From: Halosimplex aquaticum | GTDB taxonomy: Archaea > Halobacteriota > Halobacteria > Halobacteriales > Haloarculaceae | Assembly: GCF_028747785.1 (NCBI RefSeq) | Contig: NZ_CP118158.1 | Span: forward strand, 4,154,001 to 4,218,000 | DNA length: 64,000 bases | Direction: 5' to 3' | Part shown: positions 44,708 to 53,897 of the stretch, one piece after another | Layout of the letters: each line of letters opens with the position of its first letter | Numbering within the stretch: the stretch's first letter is position 1 | Translations under genes and position numbers: made by a program | Notes under the pieces: generated by a model | Seen by the model: the letters and a program-made list of their open reading frames with translations, nothing else | What the model was told of the DNA's origin: nothing | Database searches by the model: none

Positions 44708-44808
44708 GATCTGTTCCTGGAGGACGGGCACGCGGGTCGTCCGCGCGAGCGGGACGGCCCGGCGGGTCGGATAAAAGTACATACGGGACCGGAGCAACGT
44801 GGGGAACG

Positions 44809-46002
44809 ATGGTAGCAATCGAGACCGACGTCAACCGGCCGTACGTGCCCGCCGACGGGACGACGCTGACGGCGACGGTCGACGTCGAACCGGGTGCACA
44901 GGCGGGATCGGGGGTGAGCGAGCGCCACATCGTCCTCTGTCTGGACACCAGCGGGTCGATGGACGGCGCGAAGATCGACCAGGCCCGCGAGGGCGCCTCG
45001 TGGGTGTTCGGACTGCTCGAACCCGACGACTACGTGGGCATCGTCGCCTTCGACTCGGAGGCGTCCGTCGTCATGCGACCGACCCAGTGGCGCGAGACAT
45101 CCCGCGAGGCCGCGATGAGCCGCGTCGACGACCTGGGCGCAGGCGGCGGCACCGACATGTACGACGGCCTGGACAGTGCCAGGACCGCGCTCGACTCGCT
45201 GGGATACCGTCCCGAGACCGACGACGCCGTCCGCCGAATACTCCTGCTCTCCGACGGCAAGGACAACTCCCACGAACCCGGGGACTTCCGCGAGCTGGCG
45301 AAGGACATCGACGACTCGGGGATCCGCATCCTCTCGGCGGGCATCGGCTCCGACTACGACGAGGAGACGATCCGGACGCTCGGAACGACGGCCCGCGGCG
45401 AGTGGACGCACCTCGAATCGCCCGGCGACATCGAGTCGTTCTTCGGCGCTGCGGTCGAGCAGGCCCAGTCGGTCGTCGCGACCGACGCCAGCCTCGGACT
45501 CGACGCGGCGCCCGGCGTCGAGGTGAGCGAGGTGTACCGCGCGCTCCCGCAGGCTCAGGAGGTCGACGTGAACTGGCGGGGCAACGCCGCCCGCGTCCCG
45601 CTCCCCGACCTCGCCGAGCGCGAGTCCCAGCGGGTCGTCCTCAAGGTCCACGCGCCCGCCCGCGAGGAACTCGGCGAGGAGACGCTCGTCGACGTGACGC
45701 TCACGGCGTCGGGCCGCGAAGCGACCGACCGCATCGCCGCCGAGTACACCGACGACAACGCGAAACTCGCCGAGCACAACGAGTCGGTGTCGCTCGACCA
45801 CCGCCAGACGGTCGTCCGGACGGAACTCGGGAAGGGCAACGTCGCGGAGGCCGAGACGCAGGTCGAGAAGATGACCCGGATCCACGGCGCGGACACCGCC
45901 GTCGTCGAGGAGGCCAAGCGCCAGACCCGTCTCGTCAGCGAGGGCGGCCGCGAGGAGCGCAACGACGCGACGCGGATCGTCGACGACTCCCGCATAGAAT
46001 GA
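44809..46002 (+). CDS. von Willebrand factor A domain protein
   Basis: A 397-residue protein with a VWA domain: the metal-ion-dependent adhesion site starts DTSGS (Asp46-Ser50), with the threonine loop GGGTDMYDG and aspartate loop LLSDGKDN. A helical C-terminal region of about 170 residues follows, ending NDATRIVDDSRIE. It has no signal peptide, so it acts inside the cell, probably as a scaffold. ATAAAAG near 44774 is its promoter. Its stop codon overlaps the kinase start (ATGA). This matches the TerY position of the TerY-P triad described from bacteria. Confidence 0.9.
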   Translation: MVAIETDVNRPYVPADGTTLTATVDVEPGAQAGSGVSERHIVLCLDTSGSMDGAKIDQAREGASWVFGLLEPDDYVGIVAFDSEASVVMRPTQWRETSREAAMSRVDDLGAGGGTDMYDGLDSARTALDSLGYRPETDDAVRRILLLSDGKDNSHEPGDFRELAKDIDDSGIRILSAGIGSDYDEETIRTLGTTARGEWTHLESPGDIESFFGAAVEQAQSVVATDASLGLDAAPGVEVSEVYRALPQAQEVDVNWRGNAARVPLPDLAERESQRVVLKVHAPAREELGEETLVDVTLTASGREATDRIAAEYTDDNAKLAEHNESVSLDHRQTVVRTELGKGNVAEAETQVEKMTRIHGADTAVVEEAKRQTRLVSEGGREERNDATRIVDDSRIE

Positions 46003-47246
46003 CGGCCGCGCCGTCGCAAGGGGATCTGGTCGTCGGCCGGTACGAACTCGGCGAGGTGATCGGCGAGGGCGGGTTCGCGAAGGTCTTCAGCGCGACCGAC
46101 ACCCGGACCGGCGAGTCCGTGGCGGTCAAGTACCCCAACTACGAGGGCAGCCAGAACGACCGCGACATCGTCACGGCCTACTTCGAGAAGGAGGCCGAGA
46201 CGCTCGAAGCGATCCGGGCGGTCGGCGGCCACCCGAACGTCATGTCGTTGCTCGACGTGGCCGACGACGACGGCACGTCGGTCCTCGTCGTCGAACTCGT
46301 CGACGGGTACGAACTCGACGACGCGATCCGGCGGACCGGCCCGCTCGACGACGTCGACGAGGTCCGCCAGATCGGCATCGACCTCTGCGACGCGATGAGC
46401 TTCCTCCACGAGAACGAGATCGTCTACCGCGACCTGAAGCCCGACAACGTGATGATCACCCACCGCGGGGGGACGGTGACGCCGGTGCTCATCGACTTCA
46501 ACACGGCGACGGGCTTCACCGCGGGAGCGGAGGCCGGCGACGACGCCGCCGACCAGACGACCATCGTCGGTCCGTACAAGCCCAGGGAGGTCGCCGAGGC
46601 CGACCAGACCGAGATGCGACAGGGGCCGTGGTCGGACGTCTACTCCGTCGGGAAGATCCTCCTCTACTTGCTCAAGGGGACGGTCCCGCGCAAGGACGGC
46701 GTCGACCCGCGCGATTTCGGCGCCGACTGCGAGCCCTATCTCGCGGAGATCGTCGAGATGGCGACCCAGACCGACTACGAGGACCGCTACCGCAACGCGA
46801 CGGCGATGAAGCGGGTGCTCGAAGCCAGGGACCCGACGCCGCCGCCGGCCGCCACGGTGCGCTACACCCAGGAAGACGAGTCCTACACCGTCTATCCGGG
46901 GGACACGATCGGTCGGCGCTACGCCGAGGGGCCGCGGTCGTCCATCGTCGTCGAGGACGACGGCGAGTACATCTCGACGGTGCAGGTCCAGTTCGACACG
47001 GACGCGGACGGCGAGTGGTTCATCCGCGACCGGAGCCTCAACGGGACCTACGTCCAGACCGGCAGCGGCTGGCAGCGCGTCCTCAGCGAGGAGGGCCGCG
47101 AGCGCCTCGAAGCGTGCGGCGAGGACGCGACCGACCGGGAGGGGAAGGTACCGCCGGAGCTCTACGGACTTCGCGACGGGGACCTGATCGCGCTCGTCCA
47201 CCCGAGCTACGGCGTCACGTTCGAATTCGAGAGTGATCAGGCATGA
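45999..47246 (+). CDS. Serine/threonine protein kinase with C-terminal FHA-like domain
   Basis: A 415-residue kinase of the Hanks type. The glycine loop is IGEGGFAKVF, Lys44 (VAVKYPN) binds ATP, the catalytic loop is YRDLKPDN (Asp145) and the metal loop is DFN (Asp166) in place of DFG. The activation loop contains QTTIVGPYKPRE with Thr187-Thr188 as likely autophosphorylation sites. The C-terminal 120 residues form an FHA-like fold (TIGRRYAEGP, then FIRDRSLNGTYV), although the usual S-R-x-H contact is changed to YISTVQVQF. ATGA overlaps couple it to the VWA gene before and the phosphatase gene after. Confidence 0.92.
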   Translation: MTAAPSQGDLVVGRYELGEVIGEGGFAKVFSATDTRTGESVAVKYPNYEGSQNDRDIVTAYFEKEAETLEAIRAVGGHPNVMSLLDVADDDGTSVLVVELVDGYELDDAIRRTGPLDDVDEVRQIGIDLCDAMSFLHENEIVYRDLKPDNVMITHRGGTVTPVLIDFNTATGFTAGAEAGDDAADQTTIVGPYKPREVAEADQTEMRQGPWSDVYSVGKILLYLLKGTVPRKDGVDPRDFGADCEPYLAEIVEMATQTDYEDRYRNATAMKRVLEARDPTPPPAATVRYTQEDESYTVYPGDTIGRRYAEGPRSSIVVEDDGEYISTVQVQFDTDADGEWFIRDRSLNGTYVQTGSGWQRVLSEEGRERLEACGEDATDREGKVPPELYGLRDGDLIALVHPSYGVTFEFESDQA

Positions 47247-48373
47247 ACTACGCGACACACTACGACGTCGGCGACCGCAAGCGCGACGACGGCATCAACG
47301 AGGACAGCGTCGCCGTCTCCGTGTTCGAGCAGGGCCACCGCGAGGGGTTCCTGGGGTACGAACGCGACAGCGCGAGCGCCGACGACGGAGACGACGGAGA
47401 CGAGGGGGACGAATCGGGGGACGCGACCGACCGGACGGCGACTGGCGACGGCGCCGGGAACCGGAGCGCGGCGGTGGTCACGCTCGCGGACGGCGCGGGC
47501 GGCCACGACGCCGGCGACGCGGCGTCGTACATCGCGACGACGGCCGTCTGCGAGCGCCTCGCTGGCACCGCCGTCAGCGCCGCCCGGAGCGATCCGGCCG
47601 GGTTCGGTGTGGCGGTCGAGGACTCGTTACCGCCGACGCCGCGGGCCGGCGACATCGAATCCGCGGTCGCCGAGGCGATCGTGGCCGCCCACCGGGAGGT
47701 GCTGGAATACGCCGCCGAGAGCGGCCAGCAGGCGCACGCGACGGTGGTTGCCGGCGTCGTCGTCGGCGGGCGGCTCCACTACGGATGGGTCGGCGACAGT
47801 CGAGCGTATCTCGTCAACGCCGCGCGCGACGAGATCCTCCCGCTCACGACCGACCACGCGGTCGTCCAGCGCCTGCGCGAGGCCGACCAGATCGACGACG
47901 TGGAAGCGCTCGTCCACCCGCGCAGCAACGAGATCACGCGCGCGGTCGGCGGGAGCGGCCGCGAGGACCCCGAGACGGCGACGGTGGACGTCGAGACTGC
48001 GACGGTGCCGCTGTACCGGGAGGACGTGGTGCTCGTCACGAGCGACGGCCTCGTCGACGCCCAGACCGAGGCCGCGAAGCTCTACGAGTGGTACGTCGAG
48101 GCCGGCCGCGACGACGAGATGGCCGCGGTGATCCGCGACCGCGCCGTGACCGACGAGGAGATCCGGGACGCCGTCCTCTCGGCGCGGTCGCTCGACGCCG
48201 CCGCCGAGGGCCTGGTCGACCTTGCAAACGAGCGCGGGGGCAAGGACAACCTCTCGACCGTCCTGCTCCGCGACGGGACGCTCCCGGCGACCCCGGATGA
48301 CCCGCCGCCGCGCGCCGCGGGGGCCGAACCGGCGCTCGAAGACCGCGAGACGGTCCTCGGCGAGAGCGGCTGA
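47243..48373 (+). CDS. PP2C-family protein phosphatase
   Basis: A 376-residue Mg/Mn-dependent serine/threonine phosphatase. The metal motifs are INEDS (Glu20-Asp21), LADGAGGHD (Asp83), GWVGDSRAYL, VTSDGLVD and KDNLSTVLL. An Asp/Glu-rich insert of 30-40 residues lies between the first two motifs. The C-terminus ends EDRETVLGESG, with Thr370 in a possible phosphorylation site. It overlaps the kinase gene by ATGA, so kinase and phosphatase are made in step and should oppose each other. Confidence 0.92.
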   Translation: MNYATHYDVGDRKRDDGINEDSVAVSVFEQGHREGFLGYERDSASADDGDDGDEGDESGDATDRTATGDGAGNRSAAVVTLADGAGGHDAGDAASYIATTAVCERLAGTAVSAARSDPAGFGVAVEDSLPPTPRAGDIESAVAEAIVAAHREVLEYAAESGQQAHATVVAGVVVGGRLHYGWVGDSRAYLVNAARDEILPLTTDHAVVQRLREADQIDDVEALVHPRSNEITRAVGGSGREDPETATVDVETATVPLYREDVVLVTSDGLVDAQTEAAKLYEWYVEAGRDDEMAAVIRDRAVTDEEIRDAVLSARSLDAAAEGLVDLANERGGKDNLSTVLLRDGTLPATPDDPPPRAAGAEPALEDRETVLGESG

Positions 48374-48479
48374 CCGGCGAGCGGCCCCGCGCTGTCGGTC
48401 CGATCGCTGTCAGGAATTCGGCGACGGTGGGCGAGTGAGGGCAACTGTTTTCATGACCGGCCTGCATATGCCGACAGCT

Positions 48480-49715
48480 ATGTCGCACAGCACGAGCGAG
48501 TCGGTCGAGTGCCCCCTCTGCGGGGAGGCGTTCGATCCGACCGCCGCGGGGGGTTGGTGTACGAACTCGGACTGCGGCGAGTGGCAGTACGAAGCCGCCG
48601 CTCCCGGTGGGTCAGAGACGGACGACGGGGACAGCGAGTCGGCGACCGACCACGGCGCGCGCCGGGAGACCGCGCCGGACGACGACGCCGCGGAGACGAC
48701 CGCCGACGATTCGGCCACCGCGGACGGGTCCGACGGCGCCGCGGAGCGCGACGACGGCCCATCGGACCTCGACGGGGAGATCCCGGACGCGGAGTCCGAC
48801 GCCTCGGAGGAGTCGACCGAGGCCGAGGCGGACTCGGCGGAGTCCGACACCCCGGACACCGCGGACACCGGCGAAACCCCGGACGCCGCCGAGAGCGCCG
48901 ACGGCGAGTCGGCGTCCGACGACGGCAAGGCCGTTCCGTCCGTCGACGCGTCACCGGCGGACTGCGCGCCAGACGCCGACGAGGCGACGGAGTCGGCGGA
49001 AGCGGCCGGCGACGCCGACGACACCGACGACGCCGACCTGTCGTGTCCGGGCTGTGGTGAGTCCGTCGCCCCCGACGACAACTTCTGTGCGACCTGCGGG
49101 GAAGACGTCTCCGCGCTCGAACCGGGGCCGCTGACGGCGTGTCCCGCCTGCGATTCGGACGTGGACCCCGACGACAACTTCTGTGCGACCTGCGGCGAGG
49201 ACCTCGACGCGCATCGCTCGGGCGGCGCCGAGACGGACGCGTCCGCCGACGACACGGCGGCGAACGAACCGGGCGGCTCGGCAGCGGCGCCTTCGGACGG
49301 ACAGGGCGCCGACGCTTCCGAAGCCGGTGCGGACGCTTCCGGATCTGCGGCGTCCGGCGACGCGGACGCGGGAGCCGACGCCGGGACCGATTCCGGCGGC
49401 GCGGGCGAAGGGCCGGAATCGCTGGTCCTCGTCGTGCGTAACCGCGAGGTTCAAGTGTGGGACGGGGATACGGTGGGTCGAACGATCCGCAGCATCGTGA
49501 TGAACACCGGTGGCGACGAAGACGACGCGCTCAGCATCCACCGCGAGCACGTCCAGTTCGTCCGCGAGGACGGGCAGTTCCACCTGGTCGCGCTGGGCAA
49601 GAACCCGACCGTGGTGAACGGCCGGTCGCTGGACGAGGGCGACCGCGTCCCCGTCTCGCCCGGCGACCGGATCGAGCTCTCCGGCGTCGCGACGATGCGC
49701 GTCCGGACGCCCTGA
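48480..49715 (+). CDS. Zinc-ribbon/FHA domain protein
   Basis: A 411-residue protein. An N-terminal zinc finger (CPLCGEAF...CTNSDCGEW) is followed by a very acidic low-complexity linker of about 140 residues, then two zinc ribbons (CPGCGESVAPDDNFCATCGE and CPACDSDVDPDDNFCATCGE), a second acidic linker, and a C-terminal FHA-like domain (RNREVQVWDGDTVGRTIRS, then VNGRSLDEGD). FHA domains bind phosphothreonine, so it is a likely reader of the adjacent kinase's marks. The promoter element TGTTTTCA is near 48448. Confidence 0.85.
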   Translation: MSHSTSESVECPLCGEAFDPTAAGGWCTNSDCGEWQYEAAAPGGSETDDGDSESATDHGARRETAPDDDAAETTADDSATADGSDGAAERDDGPSDLDGEIPDAESDASEESTEAEADSAESDTPDTADTGETPDAAESADGESASDDGKAVPSVDASPADCAPDADEATESAEAAGDADDTDDADLSCPGCGESVAPDDNFCATCGEDVSALEPGPLTACPACDSDVDPDDNFCATCGEDLDAHRSGGAETDASADDTAANEPGGSAAAPSDGQGADASEAGADASGSAASGDADAGADAGTDSGGAGEGPESLVLVVRNREVQVWDGDTVGRTIRSIVMNTGGDEDDALSIHREHVQFVREDGQFHLVALGKNPTVVNGRSLDEGDRVPVSPGDRIELSGVATMRVRTP

Positions 49716-49743
49716 GTCGCCGACCGCGGTCGAACGAACCAGC

Positions 49744-50949
49744 ATGGACACCAGAGACACAAGACGAGAACTCGGCCGGTCGTTCCGCCTCCTCGGAGAC
49801 GAGGAGCGGTGGCTCTTCGCCGGCCTCTTCCTCGGCGGCGCCGGCTACCTCATCTGGCTGGCCGGCACCGGCGCCGCCGTCGACCAGGTCGCCGACCTCG
49901 CCGTCGGGTCGTACTCGGTCGACCCTTGGTCGACGGAGGCGGCTGCCCTCGCGGCGACCTTCGCGGTGCTCTGGGTCCTCGTCCCGTCGGCGGCGGCCGT
50001 CCGGTACGTCGTCGGGAACATCACGAACCTGCGCGGGAACGTAGAGCAGTGCTACCGGTTCGACCGGCCGCTGGTCGCGCTCGTCCCGCCGCTGTTGCTA
50101 CTGATCGCCGCAGTCGCCGTCGGCGCGGTCCGCGGCGTCGCGACGTGGTACGTCCTCGCCTCGCTCGCCGTCGCGAACACCCTCCTGCTCGTGCGGACCG
50201 TCGCCTACGGCTACCGCGTCTACTCGTTTTCCGTCCCGCGGGTGCTCCAGGGATTGCTGTTCGTCTCCGCGGCCGTCGCGGCGACCGCGACGGTGACGCT
50301 CGCGTCGTCGCTCGCCGGCCAGACGGCCCTCGTCGAGGCCGTCGCGGCCCGGTACGGCGTCGCCGATATCGCCTTCGGGACGGTGAGCCGGGCCGGCGTC
50401 TCCGCGCCGGCGCTCCCCCTGGCGGCGGTCGCGATTCCCGGCGTCCTCGCCGTCGCGTACGTCTGGGTCCAGCTGTTCGCGAGCCTGATCGTCCGCATCC
50501 GCCGCCCCGACGTGCCGCGGTCGGCGATCCGGGCGGGCCAGCGCTATCCGCAGGTGGTCCAGCCGGGCACCTCCGACCGCCTCGCGATGGGCACCGCCTC
50601 GGACGGCGGCGGCGGTGAGACCGAGGTCGAACCGAGCGAACAGGGTTCGTCCGCGACGGACGACGCCGCAGACTCCTCACCCGCCAGCGGCAGTTCGACC
50701 GCAACGGCCGCGACGGCGAGCGGTGACGGTGCCGGCACCACTGGCGACGAGCAGGCCCAGAACGTTGGCCAGACGCGGGTGTTCACACCGCCGGACGACG
50801 CCGATCTGACTGCGGACGGGGACGCGACGCGAGCCGTGGCCGAGGACGCGACGAAAAACGAGTTCTGTCCCATCTGCGGGGAGACGTACGAGGCCGACGC
50901 CGGCCACACCAACTGTCCGAACTGCAACGCAGTGCTGGACGAGAACTGA
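49744..50949 (+). CDS. Multi-helix membrane protein with C-terminal zinc ribbon
   Basis: A 401-residue protein with about seven hydrophobic segments in residues 20-255, then an acidic Ser/Thr/Ala-rich cytoplasmic linker, then a zinc ribbon (CPICGETYEADAGHTNCPNCNAVL). Before the ribbon lies GQTRVFTPPDDADLT. In it Thr348 has an Asp at +3, the spacing preferred by many FHA domains. It follows the zinc-ribbon/FHA gene by 28 bases and probably anchors this signalling set at the membrane. No transporter family is recognised. Confidence 0.7.
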   Translation: MDTRDTRRELGRSFRLLGDEERWLFAGLFLGGAGYLIWLAGTGAAVDQVADLAVGSYSVDPWSTEAAALAATFAVLWVLVPSAAAVRYVVGNITNLRGNVEQCYRFDRPLVALVPPLLLLIAAVAVGAVRGVATWYVLASLAVANTLLLVRTVAYGYRVYSFSVPRVLQGLLFVSAAVAATATVTLASSLAGQTALVEAVAARYGVADIAFGTVSRAGVSAPALPLAAVAIPGVLAVAYVWVQLFASLIVRIRRPDVPRSAIRAGQRYPQVVQPGTSDRLAMGTASDGGGGETEVEPSEQGSSATDDAADSSPASGSSTATAATASGDGAGTTGDEQAQNVGQTRVFTPPDDADLTADGDATRAVAEDATKNEFCPICGETYEADAGHTNCPNCNAVLDEN

Positions 50950-50970
50950 GCGCGCTGGGCGGTCGGCCCG

Positions 50971-53034
50971 CTACCGCGCGGCTTCGACGTCTTCGAGGGC
51001 GTCGGGGTTCTCGATGCTGGACATGTCGCCCAGGTCCTCGCCGGTGTAAGTCCCGCGGATGGCGCGGCGGATGATCTTCCCGCTCTGGGTCTTGGGGAAC
51101 TCGTCGACGAACAGCACCTCGCGGGGGCGGAACGGCTTGCCGAGTTCCTCGCCGACCAGCTCCCTGATCTCCTCCCGCAGTTCGTCGCCTTCCGCGAACC
51201 CGTCTTCGGTGACGACGTAGAGGACGACGGCGGTCCCGGTCGTGTCGTCGGGGACGCCCACGGCGGCGGCCTGGTTGACGCCGTCGTGTTCGATGGCGGC
51301 GCCCTCGACCTCGGCGGGGCCGACCTTCCGCCCGGCGACGTTCAGCGCGTCGTCGGCCCGGCCGTGGAGGAACCAGAACCCGTCCTCGTCCTTCTGCGCC
51401 CAGTCGCCGTGGTCCCAGCGGTCGTCCCACGTCGACCAGTACTCGCGGAGGTAGCGCTCGTCGCCCTGCCAGAGGGACTTCGTCATCGACGGACAGGAGT
51501 CGCGGGCGACGAGATACCCCCGCTCGTGCGTGTCGGCGACGCTCTCGCCCTCGCCGTTCACGATGTCGATGTCCATCCCCAGCCCGGGCCCGCCGAGCGT
51601 GCACGGCTTGAGGTCCTGGATGGGCATCGGCATGAGGAAACAGCCGCAGATCTCGGTGCCACCGGAGATGTTGATGATGGGGGTGTCGCCGCCGCCCACT
51701 TCCTCGTAGAACCACAGCCACGACTCGGGGTCCCAGGGCTCGCCCGTGGAGCCGAGCAGGCGGAGGCTGGAGAGGTCGTGGCCTTCCAGCCACTCGTCAC
51801 CGTGTTTGCGCAGCGCCCGGATCGCGGTCGGGGAGATGCCGAACTGGGTGATGCCGTGGCGGTCGATCATCTCCCAGTAGCGGTCGGGCTCGGGGTAGTC
51901 CGGCGCGCCCTCGTACATGAACACGGTGTTGCCGAAGTGGTGGTTCCCGATGAGCGTCCACGGGCCCATCATCCAGCCGATGTCCGACACCCAGAAGAAC
52001 CGGTCGGCGGGCTGCAGGTCGAAGCCGAAGTACAGCTCCTTGGCACACTGGACGTTCACGCCGGCGTGGGTGTGGACGATGCCCTTCGGCTCCCCGGTGG
52101 TGCCCGACGAGTAGAGGAGCATCGACTCCCGGTTCGCGTCGAGTTCGCGCGTCTCGAACGCGTCGTCGTGGGGCGTCACGGCCTCCTCCCACCAGCGGTC
52201 GCGGCCCTCGGTCCACGGGATGTCGTGATCGTCGGCGCCTGCCCCCTCTGAACCGCCCGCGTCGCCGCCTCGCGTTCCCAGTCGGTCGTAGACGACGACC
52301 TCCTCGACGTGGCCGGCCTCGTCGATGGCGTCGTCGGCGGTGCCCTTCAGGCGGACCTCGCTCCCGCGGCGGTAGAAGCCGTCGCCGGTGAACAGCACCG
52401 AGCACTCGGCGTCGTCGATGCGCGTGGCGGTCGCGTCGACGCCGAACCCCGAGAAGATGGGGACGGCGACGGCCCCGACCTTGAAACAGCCGTAGAGGAT
52501 CGAGACGACCTCGGGGACCATCGGCATGTACAGCCCGACGGTGTCGCCGACGCCGACGCCCCGCGAGTCGAGGTAGTTCGCCACCATGTTCGACTGGCGG
52601 TGGAGTTCGTGGAAGGTGACCTCCCGGATCTCGGTCGCCTCCCCGTCCGGGCCCACGGGTTCGCCCTCCCAGATGCAGGCAACCTTGTTCCGCCGCTCGA
52701 CGCCGGTCGCGGCGTGGCGGTCGAGGACGTTGTGCGCGACGTTCGTCGTGCCCCCGGGGTACCACTCCGAGAACTGGGGTCCCCTGCTGTCGTCTCTGAC
52801 CCGGTCGTACGGCTCGAAGAACTCCACGTCGAGGTAGTCCGTCACCGCGTCCCAGAACCAGTCGACCCCCGAGGCGGGCTCGCCGGGGTCGGCCCGCGTC
52901 GTCCGGTCGATCAGTTCGTCGTAGTCGTCGATGTCGTACGCCTGCATGAACTCCCAGACGTTCGTCGACTCGACGAACTCACGGTCCGGCCGGTGGACCA
53001 CCTCGTCGGTGTCTGCCAGTGAGTCGGACGCCAT
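50971..53034 (-). CDS. AMP-forming acyl-CoA synthetase (acetyl-CoA synthetase-like)
   Basis: A 687-residue enzyme of the ANL family with an ACS-type N-terminal cap. The ATP motif is YSSGTTGEPKGIVHTH; the C-terminal subdomain has the catalytic lysine in FPKTQSGKIIRRA. It activates a carboxylic acid as the acyl-adenylate and transfers it to CoA. The cap and length fit acetyl- or propionyl-CoA synthetases, but the acid chain is not clear. A GNAT gene is divergent from it, 168 bases away. A TAATTT element lies 28 bases before the ATG at 53034. Confidence 0.9.
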   Translation of the reverse strand: MASDSLADTDEVVHRPDREFVESTNVWEFMQAYDIDDYDELIDRTTRADPGEPASGVDWFWDAVTDYLDVEFFEPYDRVRDDSRGPQFSEWYPGGTTNVAHNVLDRHAATGVERRNKVACIWEGEPVGPDGEATEIREVTFHELHRQSNMVANYLDSRGVGVGDTVGLYMPMVPEVVSILYGCFKVGAVAVPIFSGFGVDATATRIDDAECSVLFTGDGFYRRGSEVRLKGTADDAIDEAGHVEEVVVYDRLGTRGGDAGGSEGAGADDHDIPWTEGRDRWWEEAVTPHDDAFETRELDANRESMLLYSSGTTGEPKGIVHTHAGVNVQCAKELYFGFDLQPADRFFWVSDIGWMMGPWTLIGNHHFGNTVFMYEGAPDYPEPDRYWEMIDRHGITQFGISPTAIRALRKHGDEWLEGHDLSSLRLLGSTGEPWDPESWLWFYEEVGGGDTPIINISGGTEICGCFLMPMPIQDLKPCTLGGPGLGMDIDIVNGEGESVADTHERGYLVARDSCPSMTKSLWQGDERYLREYWSTWDDRWDHGDWAQKDEDGFWFLHGRADDALNVAGRKVGPAEVEGAAIEHDGVNQAAAVGVPDDTTGTAVVLYVVTEDGFAEGDELREEIRELVGEELGKPFRPREVLFVDEFPKTQSGKIIRRAIRGTYTGEDLGDMSSIENPDALEDVEAAR

Positions 53035-53202
53035 ACTCGAAGTTCGCTCAGCTATCACAAATTACTTGCCCGGACGATCGTGTCGGATCGCCGCTGGACG
53101 GCGATTCGCGGCCGCTAATCTCTGCTGTGGCCGATACGCGGCCCCGTCACGCGTGCTCGAACGCCCGCAAGTACTTTTCGCGTGGCCGTCTGAGGGTAGC
53201 AC

Positions 53203-53784
53203 ATGTACGTTCGGGACGCGAAAAACCGCGACGAGGCCTGGCTGCTCGACCACATCGAGGCGATGGGACTCGACGAGACAGCGTTCCGTTCGCGCGACTA
53301 CGTCATCGCGATGGACGAGCGAGACAACGTGAAAGCCGGGTTCGGGCGATACCGGGTCCACAAGACCGACGACGGGGAGTTCTGCGAACTGACGAGCATC
53401 GGCGTCCTCGACGGCTGGCGCGACCAGGGCGTCGGCGCGCACGTCGTCGAGCGACTCGTCAGGACCGCCGGCGACGAGGGCTTCGACACCGTCTACTCGC
53501 TGACCGACCAGCCCGACTACCTCGCGCAGTTCGGCTTCGAACGCGTCGGGGAGGCGAAGCTCCCCGAGCGCCTGCGCGAGCGCCTCGAGCAGAAGCGCGA
53601 GGGCGTCGCGCCCGAGGCGGTGCCGATGCGGATCGACCCCGAGCGGTTCCAGATGCCGTCGCGGCTGCGCGAGGCGTTCAAGGGCGCGGCCGCCGCCGAA
53701 GGGGACACCGAGCCCGAGGAAGGGCCGGAGGACTTCGGGATCGACCCCGACGAGGCGACCTACAAGTACGACACGGGTCGATAG
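53203..53784 (+). CDS. GNAT family acetyltransferase
   Basis: A 193-residue GNAT protein. The acetyl-CoA motif reads TSIGVLDGWRDQGVGAHVVERL, followed by DTVYSLTDQPDYLAQFGFERV. About 60 extra residues form a charged C-terminal tail (RERLEQKREGVAPE onward), longer than the minimal domain. CTTTTCG lies 27 bases before the ATG. Divergent placement from an acyl-CoA synthetase suggests it may acetylate that enzyme's lysine, as bacterial Pat proteins do, but this is inference only. Confidence 0.8.
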   Translation: MYVRDAKNRDEAWLLDHIEAMGLDETAFRSRDYVIAMDERDNVKAGFGRYRVHKTDDGEFCELTSIGVLDGWRDQGVGAHVVERLVRTAGDEGFDTVYSLTDQPDYLAQFGFERVGEAKLPERLRERLEQKREGVAPEAVPMRIDPERFQMPSRLREAFKGAAAAEGDTEPEEGPEDFGIDPDEATYKYDTGR

Positions 53785-53897
53785 CCGCACGGTCGCCCGC
53801 CGCGCACACGTTCGGGACGGCGGGTTCGTTTCACGGGCCGCGAACGGGGCGGGAACGGAAGTTTAATGATTGTCTCACGGCCAGTTTCGAGACAAGA

